A DNA stretch of 64,000 nucleotides from Ktedonobacter racemifer DSM 44963 (lineage in GTDB: Bacteria; Chloroflexota; Ktedonobacteria; Ktedonobacterales; Ktedonobacteraceae): contig NZ_ADVG01000002.1 in NCBI RefSeq assembly GCF_000178855.1, positions 2,728,001 through 2,792,000 on the forward strand, in the 5' to 3' direction. Below are positions 35,235-42,821 of this stretch, in pieces. Numbering within the stretch: position 1 is the stretch's first letter; the number at the start of each line of letters is the position of its first letter. The notes beneath the pieces are model-generated. The model was not told the origin of the DNA. It was given only the letters and a program-made list of their open reading frames with translations, and made no database searches. Position numbers and translations under genes: made by a program.

Positions 35235-35354
35235 TTGCGAGGTTTTGGTCGTTGGTGGCATTGCGCTACTTACGTACACACCTACATTGGTGAGCATGGT
35301 AAACGCAGGATTGATAATGCTCTTTGAATAATAAAGCCGACAATGTGCACTCCG

Positions 35355-35440
35355 GCTGCGCTGCTAAAGCACACGCTTACATATCATGGCGCGAAAGGCC
35401 CCGTACCATGATATGTAAGCGTGTGCTTTAGCAGCGCAGC
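35355..35440. terminator. Long hairpin, 35-bp perfect stem
   Basis: Arms 35355-35389 and 35406-35440 match perfectly (GCTGCGCTGCTAAAGCACAC at the foot). The 16-base loop contains GCGAAAGGC. It probably ends hutI transcription; the rest of 35235-35640 shows no gene. Confidence 0.65.
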
Positions 35441-35592
35441 TCTTAGACATTCACAAATTATTTTCTAAAACTTCATTATCTTCATGCGAATTTATGGGAG
35501 GGGTGGAAATATCTTCCCAACAAAAAATATGCCCCAGTCTCGTACATCTCGCGCATCTCGTAGGCACGCACGTATGTAAGCGGCACTATCAA

Positions 35593-35608
35593 TGTTTCAC
35601 GTGAAACA
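35593..35608. promoter_or_regulatory. parS: parS site 3 (exact) at the centre of a 30-bp palindrome
   Basis: TGTTTCACGTGAAACA; the symmetry extends over 35586-35615 (CTATCAA...TTGATAG). Confidence 0.93.
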
Positions 35609-35641
35609 TTGATAGGCACAATATTGTGAAGGGATAAAACA

Positions 35642-35938
35642 TTGGGCAATCGGGCAAGCTATGTGCTAATTGAGAATGGGCAGAAGCAAATTTTCTACTC
35701 ACAATTGGGCGCACTTGCAGTCCCTGCGGTATTGCTGTCAAGGCTTGAGGATACACTGAAGTATATCCTCAAACTAGACCCTACAGAACAACTCATGAAC
35801 AATGTCTGGGCAGAGGGTGGTATTCTCTATAATGCGGATGAGCGACGTGTACTATTTTGGGGTGGCGATAGCATCGCAGTCCGCCCTTATCTACGCCGTC
35901 CACTTCTAAAATTACTACCAGCCCTCTGGCAAGGCTAG
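35642..35938 (+). CDS. Small protein of unknown function, possibly cut short by an in-frame TAG
   Basis: 98 residues from a TTG start. Not recognised: SYVLIENGQKQIFYSQLGAL, EDTLKYILKLDPTEQLMNNV, GILYNADERRVLFWGGDSIA. After TAG at 35936-35938 the same frame stays open to TAA at 36071 and reads SINWAMHGVADLAHALGWDI then WEVLKDMSDDTDFLAG, which looks like genuine protein. So the gene was probably about 143 codons and is now interrupted, or the stop is read through. It lies between parS sites 3 and 4. Confidence 0.55.
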   Translation: MGNRASYVLIENGQKQIFYSQLGALAVPAVLLSRLEDTLKYILKLDPTEQLMNNVWAEGGILYNADERRVLFWGGDSIAVRPYLRRPLLKLLPALWQG

Positions 35939-36090
35939 TCCATTAATTGGGCGATGCATGGTGTTGCCGACTTGGCGCATGCCCTTGGCTGGGATATCTG
36001 GGAAGTGCTCAAGGATATGTCGGATGATACTGATTTTCTGGCGGGGAACGGGCCTGTAGTCGAGAGGTTATAAGTAAGCAAGATGCAGAC

Positions 36091-36279
36091 ATGATTATAA
36101 GTGTGCGCTCCAGAAATGGTGAGGTAAGAGATTATCGTGTCTTATCAGAGGAGGACCAGCAAAGCATAAAGTTTGCCCCAGGCTTTTTCAGCGTCAACAC
36201 GTCACCGCTAACCTCCCAGGAGCGGCGCACAATCCTACTGAATTTATTGGCTAACTTGAGTAGCAACCCAAACACTTAA
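36091..36279 (+). CDS. Very small protein of unknown function
   Basis: 62 residues: MIISVRSRNGEVRDYRVLSE, KFAPGFFSVNTSPLTSQERR, TILLNLLANLSSN. Not recognised. It starts 18 bases after the TAA of the preceding broken frame, so it may be the second gene of a small unit. Confidence 0.4.
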   Translation: MIISVRSRNGEVRDYRVLSEEDQQSIKFAPGFFSVNTSPLTSQERRTILLNLLANLSSNPNT

Positions 36280-36310
36280 ACAAATTGATCACGACATCTC
36301 TGCCTACCAA

Positions 36311-36326
36311 CGTTTCACGTGAAACA
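36311..36326. promoter_or_regulatory. parS: parS site 4 (one change)
   Basis: CGTTTCACGTGAAACA; only the first base differs from the consensus. It lies upstream of the terpenoid-cyclase-like gene. Confidence 0.85.
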
Positions 36327-36454
36327 TGAGAGACCAATCTCGCGAATCTCATAAAGCCATGATCGCTGCTGACATAGGGTTGTCACTCGGTTCATCTATA
36401 CTTCCTGTGTTGGAACACACAGTACTGGATGAAATCGAAGAAAGGAACGCCTCT

Positions 36455-37333
36455 ATGAACCGTAGCCAACGTCTCGCCAAAGCCCAGGAATTTATCTGGT
36501 TGCATGCCCGGCTTCTTGAGCGCAATCTGTTCGCCTACCTCTTCGCCAATGGCAGCAAGGAGCCTGTACTTGCTGCCCTCCACGCTTACCAGAATGAGGA
36601 CGGGGGCTTTGGTAACGCGCTAGAACCAGATAAGCGCTGCCCCACCAGTCAACCTCAAGATGTTGAGTTCGCTCTGCACATTCTAGATGCCATTAACGCG
36701 ATGGATGATCACATGGTTACACGAGCCTGTGATTACCTGGCTACTATTACCACCCCTGAGGGCGGTGTACCGTTCGCCCTGCCATCAGTCAATGCCTATC
36801 CCCATGCTCCCTGGTGGACAGTCGATGCTAACCCGCCTGCCTCGCTCAATCCTACTGCGGCGATAGTTGGCCTGCTACTCAAGCATGACATCCAGCATCC
36901 CTGGATCGAGCCAGCGTCCGCGTTCTGCTGGCGAGAGATCGAAGCTCTAGATTCAACTGACTTCCACACATTAATGCCCGCGATCACGTTCCTAGAGTAT
37001 GCCTCAGAGCGGGAGCGCGCTGAGCACAAGCTACAGCGTATCGCCACTCGCCTCGCACAGCCCGGCGTCATTGAACTCGATCCCCATGCCCAGGGCTATG
37101 TGCAGAAGCCGCTAGACTGGGCACCAAACCCACGCTGCTTCTGCCGCCACCTATTCACCGATGATATTATCAAGAGACACCTGGCCGCTCTCGCCAAACG
37201 CCAATGCGATGATGGTGGCTGGCCTATCGCCTGGGATCCTATTAGCTCGACGGTCGAGAGCGAATGGCGAGGTCGCGTCACCATAGAGGCTCTCCGCACC
37301 CTGGATGCGTACGAAAGCGTTAGCTCACATTGA
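36455..37333 (+). CDS. Terpenoid-cyclase-like alpha/alpha-toroid protein
   Basis: About 292 residues from the ATG at 36455, with AAGGAA 7 bases upstream; a longer frame begins on parS site 4 and is less likely. Two prenyltransferase/squalene-cyclase-type repeats are clear: HAYQNEDGGFGNALEPDKRC and KRQCDDGGWPIAWDPISSTV, separated by helices such as DVEFALHILDAINAMDDH. The DxDD cyclase motif is absent, so it is probably not a cyclase; it may be a toroid scaffold or an unknown enzyme. No signal peptide. Confidence 0.7.
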   Translation: MNRSQRLAKAQEFIWLHARLLERNLFAYLFANGSKEPVLAALHAYQNEDGGFGNALEPDKRCPTSQPQDVEFALHILDAINAMDDHMVTRACDYLATITTPEGGVPFALPSVNAYPHAPWWTVDANPPASLNPTAAIVGLLLKHDIQHPWIEPASAFCWREIEALDSTDFHTLMPAITFLEYASERERAEHKLQRIATRLAQPGVIELDPHAQGYVQKPLDWAPNPRCFCRHLFTDDIIKRHLAALAKRQCDDGGWPIAWDPISSTVESEWRGRVTIEALRTLDAYESVSSH

Positions 37334-37416
37334 TGCTCTTCAGGGTATGCAGCAGCCAGCTAGAAAGCCCGATACTATTAGCGTATGCATCTACTGTCGG
37401 GTTGTTTAGAGTGTGA

Positions 37417-37432
37417 TGTTTCACGTGAAACA
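37417..37432. promoter_or_regulatory. parS: parS site 5 (exact)
   Basis: TGTTTCACGTGAAACA, between the toroid gene and the terminator at 37447. Confidence 0.93.
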
Positions 37433-37446
37433 TTGGGTAGTATTGA

Positions 37447-37496
37447 ACAGCGTTCCCGAAATTCCACGTTGGAATGGGAACGCTGTCGTGTTTTTT
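37447..37496 (+). terminator. Rho-independent terminator
   Basis: Stem ACAGCGTTCCC / GGGAACGCTGT (37447-37457, 37476-37486) with an inner ATTCCA/TGGAAT pair, followed by GTGTTTTTT. It ends the toroid gene transcript. Confidence 0.8.
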
Positions 37497-37587
37497 CGGG
37501 AACGCTTGTAAGATCACAACCTGCCGCTTGCTTTCTAGAGGGAGAGATAAGTATACTGGTAGTGTCTTACAAGGAGGTACTTTTTTC

Positions 37588-38142
37588 ATGACTTTCGCTA
37601 CATGGTGGCGAAGAGATTCCCTACCCGATCTCTCGCCTCTCCCAACATTCTCCGCTCGTCTCTCAACAGATATAGAAGAGATCGCGCAGCTTACCAATCG
37701 CTCCCCACAGGTCATCGCCGCCCGTTTGCAGGCGGGCAATCGGCCTTATCTGGCTTTTATGGGCGATACGCCAGTCGCCTATGGTTGGGTGGCAACACAA
37801 GAGGGAAGCATTTCCGATCTTCAACTGTTCTTCGCCATTTCCCCTGAAAATTGCTACCTCTATAGTTTTCTTACAGTTACAGAGTGGCGTGGTCGTGGCA
37901 TCTATCCTCATCTGCTCCAGACTATCATTCGCCAGGAAGAGCAGATTCAGCGCTTTTGGATTGGCTACCTGCCCAAAAATGCAGCATCGGGGCGCGGTAT
38001 CGAGAAAGCGGGCTTTCATATTGTGAGTGATCTCGTTGTCTCAGACAATTACGTCTCTGGCATCACGCTTTTCGAGTTGAGTGAGCAAGCCCAGGCGAGC
38101 GCCGATTTCTTCCGTCTCCCCGTGGTAACTGAGATGCCATAA
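37588..38142 (+). CDS. GNAT-family N-acetyltransferase
   Basis: About 184 residues; the ATG at 37588 follows AAGGAGG. GNAT fold: PYLAFMGDTPVAYGWVATQE (beta 2-3), LYSFLTVTEWRGRGIYPHLL, where RGRGIY is the acetyl-CoA loop (Q/R-x-x-G-x-G/A), and ASGRGIEKAGFHIVSDLVV. Substrate unknown. It lies between parS sites 5 and 6. Confidence 0.85.
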   Translation: MTFATWWRRDSLPDLSPLPTFSARLSTDIEEIAQLTNRSPQVIAARLQAGNRPYLAFMGDTPVAYGWVATQEGSISDLQLFFAISPENCYLYSFLTVTEWRGRGIYPHLLQTIIRQEEQIQRFWIGYLPKNAASGRGIEKAGFHIVSDLVVSDNYVSGITLFELSEQAQASADFFRLPVVTEMP

Positions 38143-38184
38143 GGCGATTCGAAAAACTGATCAAACAACTCCAAGTAGAAGGGA

Positions 38185-38200
38185 TGTTTCACGTGAAACA
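38185..38200. promoter_or_regulatory. parS: parS site 6 (exact) at the centre of a 30-bp palindrome
   Basis: TGTTTCACGTGAAACA; the symmetry extends over 38178-38207 (GAAGGGA...TCCCTTC). It lies 42 bases after the GNAT stop. Confidence 0.93.
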
Positions 38201-38320
38201 TCCCTTCCTGTCGGTAAGCATACATGCATTTACGAGCAGGCTTACTTCTGCTATCATCTAAGGAGAACATACATTTTTACAAAGGCAGACTGGCAATGAG
38301 GCCAGAAAGGATTATCTTCT

Positions 38321-39925
38321 ATGGCGAAGCATAAGACCAGGCAGAAACATACTACAATGAAAAATAATCAGTCACCTATGGCGCAGACCATGCCTATTTC
38401 TTCAGTGGATATTGTTCATATTACTGGCGAGGCCCTTACCCCCTCTGAGGTCATAGGAGTGGCGCGGCGCGCCATGCCTGTGCAACTTGAAGACACAGCT
38501 ATCGTGCGCATTCAGGCTGCGCGCGATGTTGTTGATGCGGCGGCGGCTGAGGGGCGCAAAGTCTACGGTGTGACAACCGGCTTTGGCCACCTGAGCAGCG
38601 TACGCATACCCCAGGATCAGCTTGTTCAGCTTCAGCATAACCTGCTGCGCAGTCACGCGGCCGGCGTGGGCGAGCCGTTGAGTGAAGATGTGACGCGGGC
38701 GATGGCCTTGCTACTCGCCGCTAGTCTCGCGCGCGGCAACTCTGGTGTGCGCGTCGAGGTTGTGCAGCAGTTGCTGGCACTGCTTAATCATGGCATTACT
38801 CCGGTCGTGCCATCGCGTGGCTCGGTGGGTGCAAGCGGTGACCTGGCCCCCCTCGCCCACCTGGCCCTGGTCTTGATTGGTGAGGGCGAGGCGCTCTATA
38901 AAGGAGAGAAAGTCGCCGGCGGCGAGGCCCTGCGCCAGGCTGGCCTTGAGCCACTGACGCTTCAGGCGAAAGAGGGACTGGCCCTGATCAATGGCACGCA
39001 CTTGATGGAGGCCATCGCCATTCTGGCCCTGGATGATGCGCGCACATTGGTCGAGAGCGCGGAAGTGGCCTGCGCGATGAGCATTGAGGGATTGATGGGT
39101 AGCCATGTACCGCTGGACCCACGCATCCATCGCCGCCGTGGCCAGTATGGCCAGCAGGTGACGGCAACACGCCTACGCCAGTTGCTACATGATAGCGAGA
39201 TTCGCCAGAGTCATGAGCATTGTCTGCGTGTACAGGACCCCTATACCCTGCGTTGTGCGCCCCAGGTCATTGGTGCAGTACGCGATGCATTAGACTACTG
39301 TCAGCAAATCTTTGAGCGCGAGCTAAACGCCGTCACCGACAACCCCCTGATCTTCCCCGAGGATGGCGACATCCTGAGTGGGGGCAACTTCCATGGTCAG
39401 CCCCTGGCCCTGGCCCTCGATACCCTGGCCATTGCCCTGACCCAACTTGCCAGTTTCTCTGAGCGCCGCGTCTATAATCTGATGGGTCCCCATGAGTGGG
39501 ATACCAATGGCGCACCCCTCTTCCTCACACCCAATCCGGGCCTCAACTCGGGCTTTATGATTGTACAATACGCGGCGGCAGCCCTGGTCAATGAGATCAA
39601 GATTCTGGCCCATCCCGCCAGCATCGATTCAATACCCACCTCGGCTGGCATGGAGGACTTTGTGAGCATGGGTGTGACCAGTGCCCATAAACTCCTGCGC
39701 CTGCTCGAACTGGCGCGCCAGGTGATCGCGATTGAGCTACTCAGCGCGGCCCAGATGCTGGAGTTCCGTCTCCCACTCAAGCCGGGCGCAGGTGTTCAAC
39801 AGGCCTATGACCATGTGCGTCGCTATGTCGCCAAGCTTGAGGAGGATCGCGTGATGGCCCCCGATATCGCCATCATCGCCCAGGCTTTGCAAGAAGGCGT
39901 CTTTGCCTTCCCTGTAGAGGGCTAA
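38321..39925 (+). CDS. hutH: Histidine ammonia-lyase
   Basis: 534 residues; family members have about 510, so the first 20-25 residues (KHKTRQKHTTMKN) may be extra and an ATG at 38354 is possible. It converts histidine to urocanate. Seen: VYGVTTGFGHLSSVRI, LLRSHAAGVGEPL, SRGSVGASGDLAPLAHLALV, where Ala-Ser-Gly forms the MIO cofactor, QDPYTLRCAPQVIGAVRDAL, AVTDNPLIFPEDGDILSGGN, and FVSMGVTSAHKLLRLLELAR. Catalytic positions look intact. It ends at a 62-bp palindrome that carries parS site 7. Confidence 0.95.
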   Translation: MAKHKTRQKHTTMKNNQSPMAQTMPISSVDIVHITGEALTPSEVIGVARRAMPVQLEDTAIVRIQAARDVVDAAAAEGRKVYGVTTGFGHLSSVRIPQDQLVQLQHNLLRSHAAGVGEPLSEDVTRAMALLLAASLARGNSGVRVEVVQQLLALLNHGITPVVPSRGSVGASGDLAPLAHLALVLIGEGEALYKGEKVAGGEALRQAGLEPLTLQAKEGLALINGTHLMEAIAILALDDARTLVESAEVACAMSIEGLMGSHVPLDPRIHRRRGQYGQQVTATRLRQLLHDSEIRQSHEHCLRVQDPYTLRCAPQVIGAVRDALDYCQQIFERELNAVTDNPLIFPEDGDILSGGNFHGQPLALALDTLAIALTQLASFSERRVYNLMGPHEWDTNGAPLFLTPNPGLNSGFMIVQYAAAALVNEIKILAHPASIDSIPTSAGMEDFVSMGVTSAHKLLRLLELARQVIAIELLSAAQMLEFRLPLKPGAGVQQAYDHVRRYVAKLEEDRVMAPDIAIIAQALQEGVFAFPVEG

Positions 39926-39987
39926 GCTCTTTCATCAAAGAGAGGCGATGTTTCACGTGAAACATCGCCTCTCTTTGATGAAAGAGC
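39926..39987. terminator. parS: 62-bp perfect palindrome with parS site 7 at its centre
   Basis: Perfect symmetry about 39956/39957; parS TGTTTCACGTGAAACA is at 39949-39964. The arms read GCTCTTTCATCAAAGAGAGG from the outside. It begins at the last base after the hutH stop, so the same DNA can fold as the hutH terminator in RNA and bind ParB as duplex. Confidence 0.9.
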
Positions 39988-40176
39988 CGCCTCTGAAGAC
40001 CCCTGCATTCATGCATGGGGATGCGCAGAGGCGCTCCTTGTTGGGAGAGTGGAAGGGGCCGGGGACCTTGACAGCAACATGCCGCTGCTGTATACTCCTC
40101 CTTGAAATCTTGTTCTACACCGGTGAGTGCGTTTCAGCACACAGGGGCACAACAACCCTGTATGAGGAGGGGATGC

Positions 40177-41577
40177 ATGGAAGACGCGAATGAGACGCCA
40201 TTGCCGCAGATCGAGGAAACACCCTTGCCGGTACGTGTCAAAGCCTATGCCTATCGCCTGTATCCCACCCGCAAACAAGAAGGCACCCTTCTGTGGACGC
40301 CTCGGCGCTGTAAAGAGCTCTACAACGCTGCCCTCGAAGAACGCACCGCTGCTTACAAGCTGGCTGGGATCTCCGTCTCCTATGGCATGCAGGCAGCCCA
40401 ATTGCCTCCCATCAAAGAGGAACGCCCCGAATACCGCGAGATCCATTCCCAGGTTCAGCAGGATGTGCTCCGACGCCTTGACAAGGCCATGCAAGCCTTC
40501 TTTCGTCGCGTTGCTCTTGGCCAGATCCCAGGCTACCCTCGTTACAAATCAGGCAACCGCTATCACTCCTTCACCTATGCCCAGAGTGGCTATGAGATCC
40601 TTGGTGCCCTCACCTCTCACGACAAGAAGAAGAAGAAAACCTGTCGGTTGGCGCTCTCCAAGATCGGGCATCTCAAGATGCTGATGCATCGAACCATCAA
40701 AGGGGTCATCAAAACGTGCACGATCAAGCACGACGGCGACCAATGGTATGCGGTCTTCAGCGTGGAGCAGGCCATCAATCCCACGACGGTCCATCCCTCC
40801 AGCAAGACGGTGGGCATTGATATGGGCATCACCTCCTATGCCACGCTCTCCACAGATGAGCAGATCGACAATCCTCGCATCTACCGCTCGACCGAGCAGC
40901 AGATGAAGGTTGCGCATCGCACACTGGCTCGGCGTAAACGGGGAAGTCATCGACGCAACCGAGCCAAGCGGCAGCTCACGCGGCTTTACCGCAAGGTGCG
41001 CCATCGTCGGCAAGACTTCCTGCACCAGACCTCACGCCGCCTGGTCGACCGGTATGGGACCCTGGTCTTCGAGGAGTTACAGATTCTCAACATGACGGCA
41101 AGGCCCAAGCCCAAGAAAGAGGAAGCAGCCCCGACCGAAGATGGCGCGGTGAGAGTGGAGCGCTACCTTCCCAATGGGGCAGCCGCCAAGAGCGGTCTGA
41201 ACAAGAGTATCTTCGACGCGGCCTGGGGTCGTTTCATCACGTTATGTGCCTGCAAAGCGGAAGAGGCTGGCGGCATGGTGGTGAAGGTAGCGCCTCAGCA
41301 GACGAGTCAGCTGTGTAGCGGGTGTGGTGTTCTGGTACCTAAAGCGCTCTCGGTGCGGTGGCATTCCTGTCCCACGTGTGGAGCGGAGCTGGATCGAGAT
41401 GAGAACGCCGCCAGGAACATCCTTCACCGCTATGAACAGCAAGGACCGCTTCCTTCTCGGAAGCAACCCAGCAAGAAACGCAAAGCCACCCGCAAGGTGG
41501 TCGGGGCGGGAAGCGCCCCACAGCAGCCTGCACCTTCTTCGCAGGGAACAGGCCGCTGTCGAAGCCTCCGCCTTTAG
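40177..41577 (+). CDS. tnpB: TnpB, RNA-guided nuclease of an IS605-type element
   Basis: 466 residues from the ATG at 40177 (GAGGAGGGG just upstream). N-terminal wedge/HTH: YAYRLYPTRKQEGTLLWTPR, RYHSFTYAQSGYEI. RuvC-I TVGIDMGITSYATLS (Asp), bridge-like basic helix HRTLARRKRGSHRRNRAKRQ, RuvC-II LVFEELQILNM (Glu), zinc finger CSGCG ... CPTCG, RuvC-III ELDRDENAARNIL (Asp). All catalytic residues are intact. TnpB is cut-active with an RNA (reRNA) from the 3' end of the gene whose guide is the sequence just outside the right end; here that is parS site 8. Confidence 0.92.
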   Translation: MEDANETPLPQIEETPLPVRVKAYAYRLYPTRKQEGTLLWTPRRCKELYNAALEERTAAYKLAGISVSYGMQAAQLPPIKEERPEYREIHSQVQQDVLRRLDKAMQAFFRRVALGQIPGYPRYKSGNRYHSFTYAQSGYEILGALTSHDKKKKKTCRLALSKIGHLKMLMHRTIKGVIKTCTIKHDGDQWYAVFSVEQAINPTTVHPSSKTVGIDMGITSYATLSTDEQIDNPRIYRSTEQQMKVAHRTLARRKRGSHRRNRAKRQLTRLYRKVRHRRQDFLHQTSRRLVDRYGTLVFEELQILNMTARPKPKKEEAAPTEDGAVRVERYLPNGAAAKSGLNKSIFDAAWGRFITLCACKAEEAGGMVVKVAPQQTSQLCSGCGVLVPKALSVRWHSCPTCGAELDRDENAARNILHRYEQQGPLPSRKQPSKKRKATRKVVGAGSAPQQPAPSSQGTGRCRSLRL

Positions 41578-41593
41578 GCGTGGGGTACTTCAC
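41440..41593 (+). ncRNA. Probable reRNA (omega RNA) scaffold of TnpB
   Basis: In this family the guide RNA overlaps the 3' end of tnpB and runs through the right end. Visible here: GGTCGGGGCGGGAAGCGCCC forming a GC hairpin (41502-41521) and the right-end hairpin CCTCCGCCTTTAGGCGTGG. The 5' boundary is an estimate. The 3' guide would start at about 41594. Confidence 0.5.
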
Positions 41594-41594
41594 T

Positions 41595-41610
41595 TGTTTC
41601 ACGTGAAACA
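41595..41610. promoter_or_regulatory. parS: parS site 8 (exact), at the tnpB element's right end
   Basis: TGTTTCACGTGAAACA, one base after the probable right end of the tnpB element (TACTTCAC then T, then parS). Confidence 0.93.
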
Positions 41611-41690
41611 TTGGGCCGAGGCCTACAAGTCAATGCTATTTTTCCTTGCCCAGCGCTACTTGACTTGGAGCACGCTCTAAGGTGTAGAAT

Positions 41691-41877
41691 GCCACTTATA
41701 GATAAGACATACAGAGCAAAAGGCCTGCCGGATCTCTATATAAACCTAAAAGGCTATCTTGGATCTCTTGAACAAACATCCGATGAGGGTCTCCGGCGCA
41801 CAATGGAGACGAACTTCTTCGGAGTATGGAGGGTCACCCAGGCCATCTTTCCGTTGATATGTAGACTCATGCTTTAG
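41691..41877 (+). pseudogene. Internal fragment of a short-chain dehydrogenase
   Basis: About 61 codons. LGSLEQTSDEGLRRTMETNF followed by FGVWRVTQAIFPL is the segment between the NNAG motif and the catalytic Ser of an SDR. Both ends are missing. No other gene is evident in 41611-42069; the following 190 bp show no clear coding signal. Confidence 0.6.
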
Positions 41878-42069
41878 TGGTGAATTCACCATTTAGGGAC
41901 TCTCGAAAACTAAATTGTTCCAGAGACGGTATTGGCTCTTGAGTCTCAAGGGACGGGATATGGCAAAGCGAGGTTTGATCTTCTGCGGCAACGAGTGCTT
42001 CACGCCGCTTGATGTCTCTCAACAAGACAGAAGCCAGTCCGCTTGCGAGTTGACATGTGTGACAGACAG

Positions 42070-42576
42070 TTACCGGGGTTGAGGATCCGCCAGCCGAATC
42101 ACCACTTCTGTTTCCCATTTCGCTTGATCCGGCTCCTCGTTTGGATCGGTGAGGAAGGACATCAGGCGCGCGCCAAACGCCCGGCCCTGCTCCGTTTCCC
42201 AGGCATCCCACTCCAGGCCCTGCTTCGCTCCCCAGTCCAGCAGCGCCGCATTGGCTTCGATGCCGCTGCCCCACCCGGTGTAGACGAGGGAGGCATACCG
42301 ACCCGCCGGCAGAACACCTGCCGTGACGCGGTCATTGGCGGAGGGGACGCTCGCCACAGGAATGCCCACCTCAATATCGAGCAGCGCCTCCATATCAATA
42401 ACGAGATTGCGCAGGAAAGGCGCACCTGCTGGGGCTACACTCCGCTTTCCCAACCAGGCAAACACTTCCCCACGGAGTTGCTGTATGACGGTATCCAATT
42501 CTTGCATGGTGGTATGGGTTCGAATCGCCACGTAGCGTTGCTCATTGCGATTCTCCAACTTCGGCTCGGTAATCAT
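42070..42576 (-). CDS. GyrI-like / AraC-type effector-binding domain protein
   Basis: About 168 residues from the ATG at 42576, which begins MITEPKLENRNEQRYVAIRT. GyrI-like small-molecule-binding fold: RNEQRYVAIRTHTTMQELDT, DIEVGIPVASVP, RVTAGVLPAGRYASLVYTGW, and a C-terminal EPDQAKWETEVVIRLADP, which carries the acidic residues typical of the binding pocket. No HTH, so it is a stand-alone sensor or sequestering domain. Ligand unknown. Confidence 0.85.
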   Translation of the reverse strand: MITEPKLENRNEQRYVAIRTHTTMQELDTVIQQLRGEVFAWLGKRSVAPAGAPFLRNLVIDMEALLDIEVGIPVASVPSANDRVTAGVLPAGRYASLVYTGWGSGIEANAALLDWGAKQGLEWDAWETEQGRAFGARLMSFLTDPNEEPDQAKWETEVVIRLADPQPR

Positions 42577-42699
42577 AGATGTTTTCTCTTTTGCTTTTTC
42601 TGATAACATTGAAAATAGGACAATACATAGGTGCTATTCCCGTTATCATGGGTAAAGTCGGTAACTGGCTGGCATTTATGCTGGCAGGGAATAGATTGG

Positions 42700-42803
42700 A
42701 GCGCGCAAAGCTTTGGGGGTATCAGATCTCTGTTCGTCTGGCATATTATCCGCCGTATCATAGCAAATACAACCCGGTCGTCCCACACATGGTTCGTCAC
42801 TAA
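42700..42803 (+). pseudogene. C-terminal fragment of a DDE transposase
   Basis: The frame reads RLAYYPPYHSKYNPV near 42735-42779, the well-known tail motif (YPPYxSKYNPIE) around the last acidic residue of ISAzo13/IS630-like transposases. The expected Glu is replaced and the frame ends at the parS 9 palindrome. This is a remnant only. Confidence 0.5.
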
Positions 42804-42804
42804 A

Positions 42805-42820
42805 TGTTTCACGTGAAACA
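42805..42820. promoter_or_regulatory. parS: parS site 9 (exact) at the centre of a 42-bp palindrome
   Basis: TGTTTCACGTGAAACA; the symmetry extends over 42792-42833 (GTTCGTCACTAAA...). The right arm overlaps the last codons of the SDR gene (stop at 42822), so the 3' end of that gene is itself part of the palindrome. Confidence 0.93.
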
Positions 42821-42821
42821 T

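Larger units (their letters stand above)
39995..41593 (+). mobile_element. IS200/IS605-type element with tnpB only
   Basis: Left-end hairpin near 40009-40029 (CCCCTGCAT TC ATGCATGGGG with a small bulge). Right-end hairpin CCTCCGCC TTTA GGCGTGGGG at about 41567-41585, followed by TACTTCAC. No tnpA (Y1 transposase) is present, so movement would need TnpA from elsewhere. It has no inverted terminal repeats or target duplication, as expected for the family. The exact ends are estimates. The element lies between parS sites 7 and 8; its right end touches site 8. Confidence 0.75.

Noticed and set aside
36326..36454. Upstream start for the toroid-repeat protein
   Set aside because: That ATG lies on the edge of parS site 4 with no ribosome site; the ATG at 36455 has one.
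41867..42274. 135-codon minus-strand frame overlapping the GyrI-like gene
   Set aside because: Mostly the shadow of the GyrI-like gene; its downstream part shows no family features.
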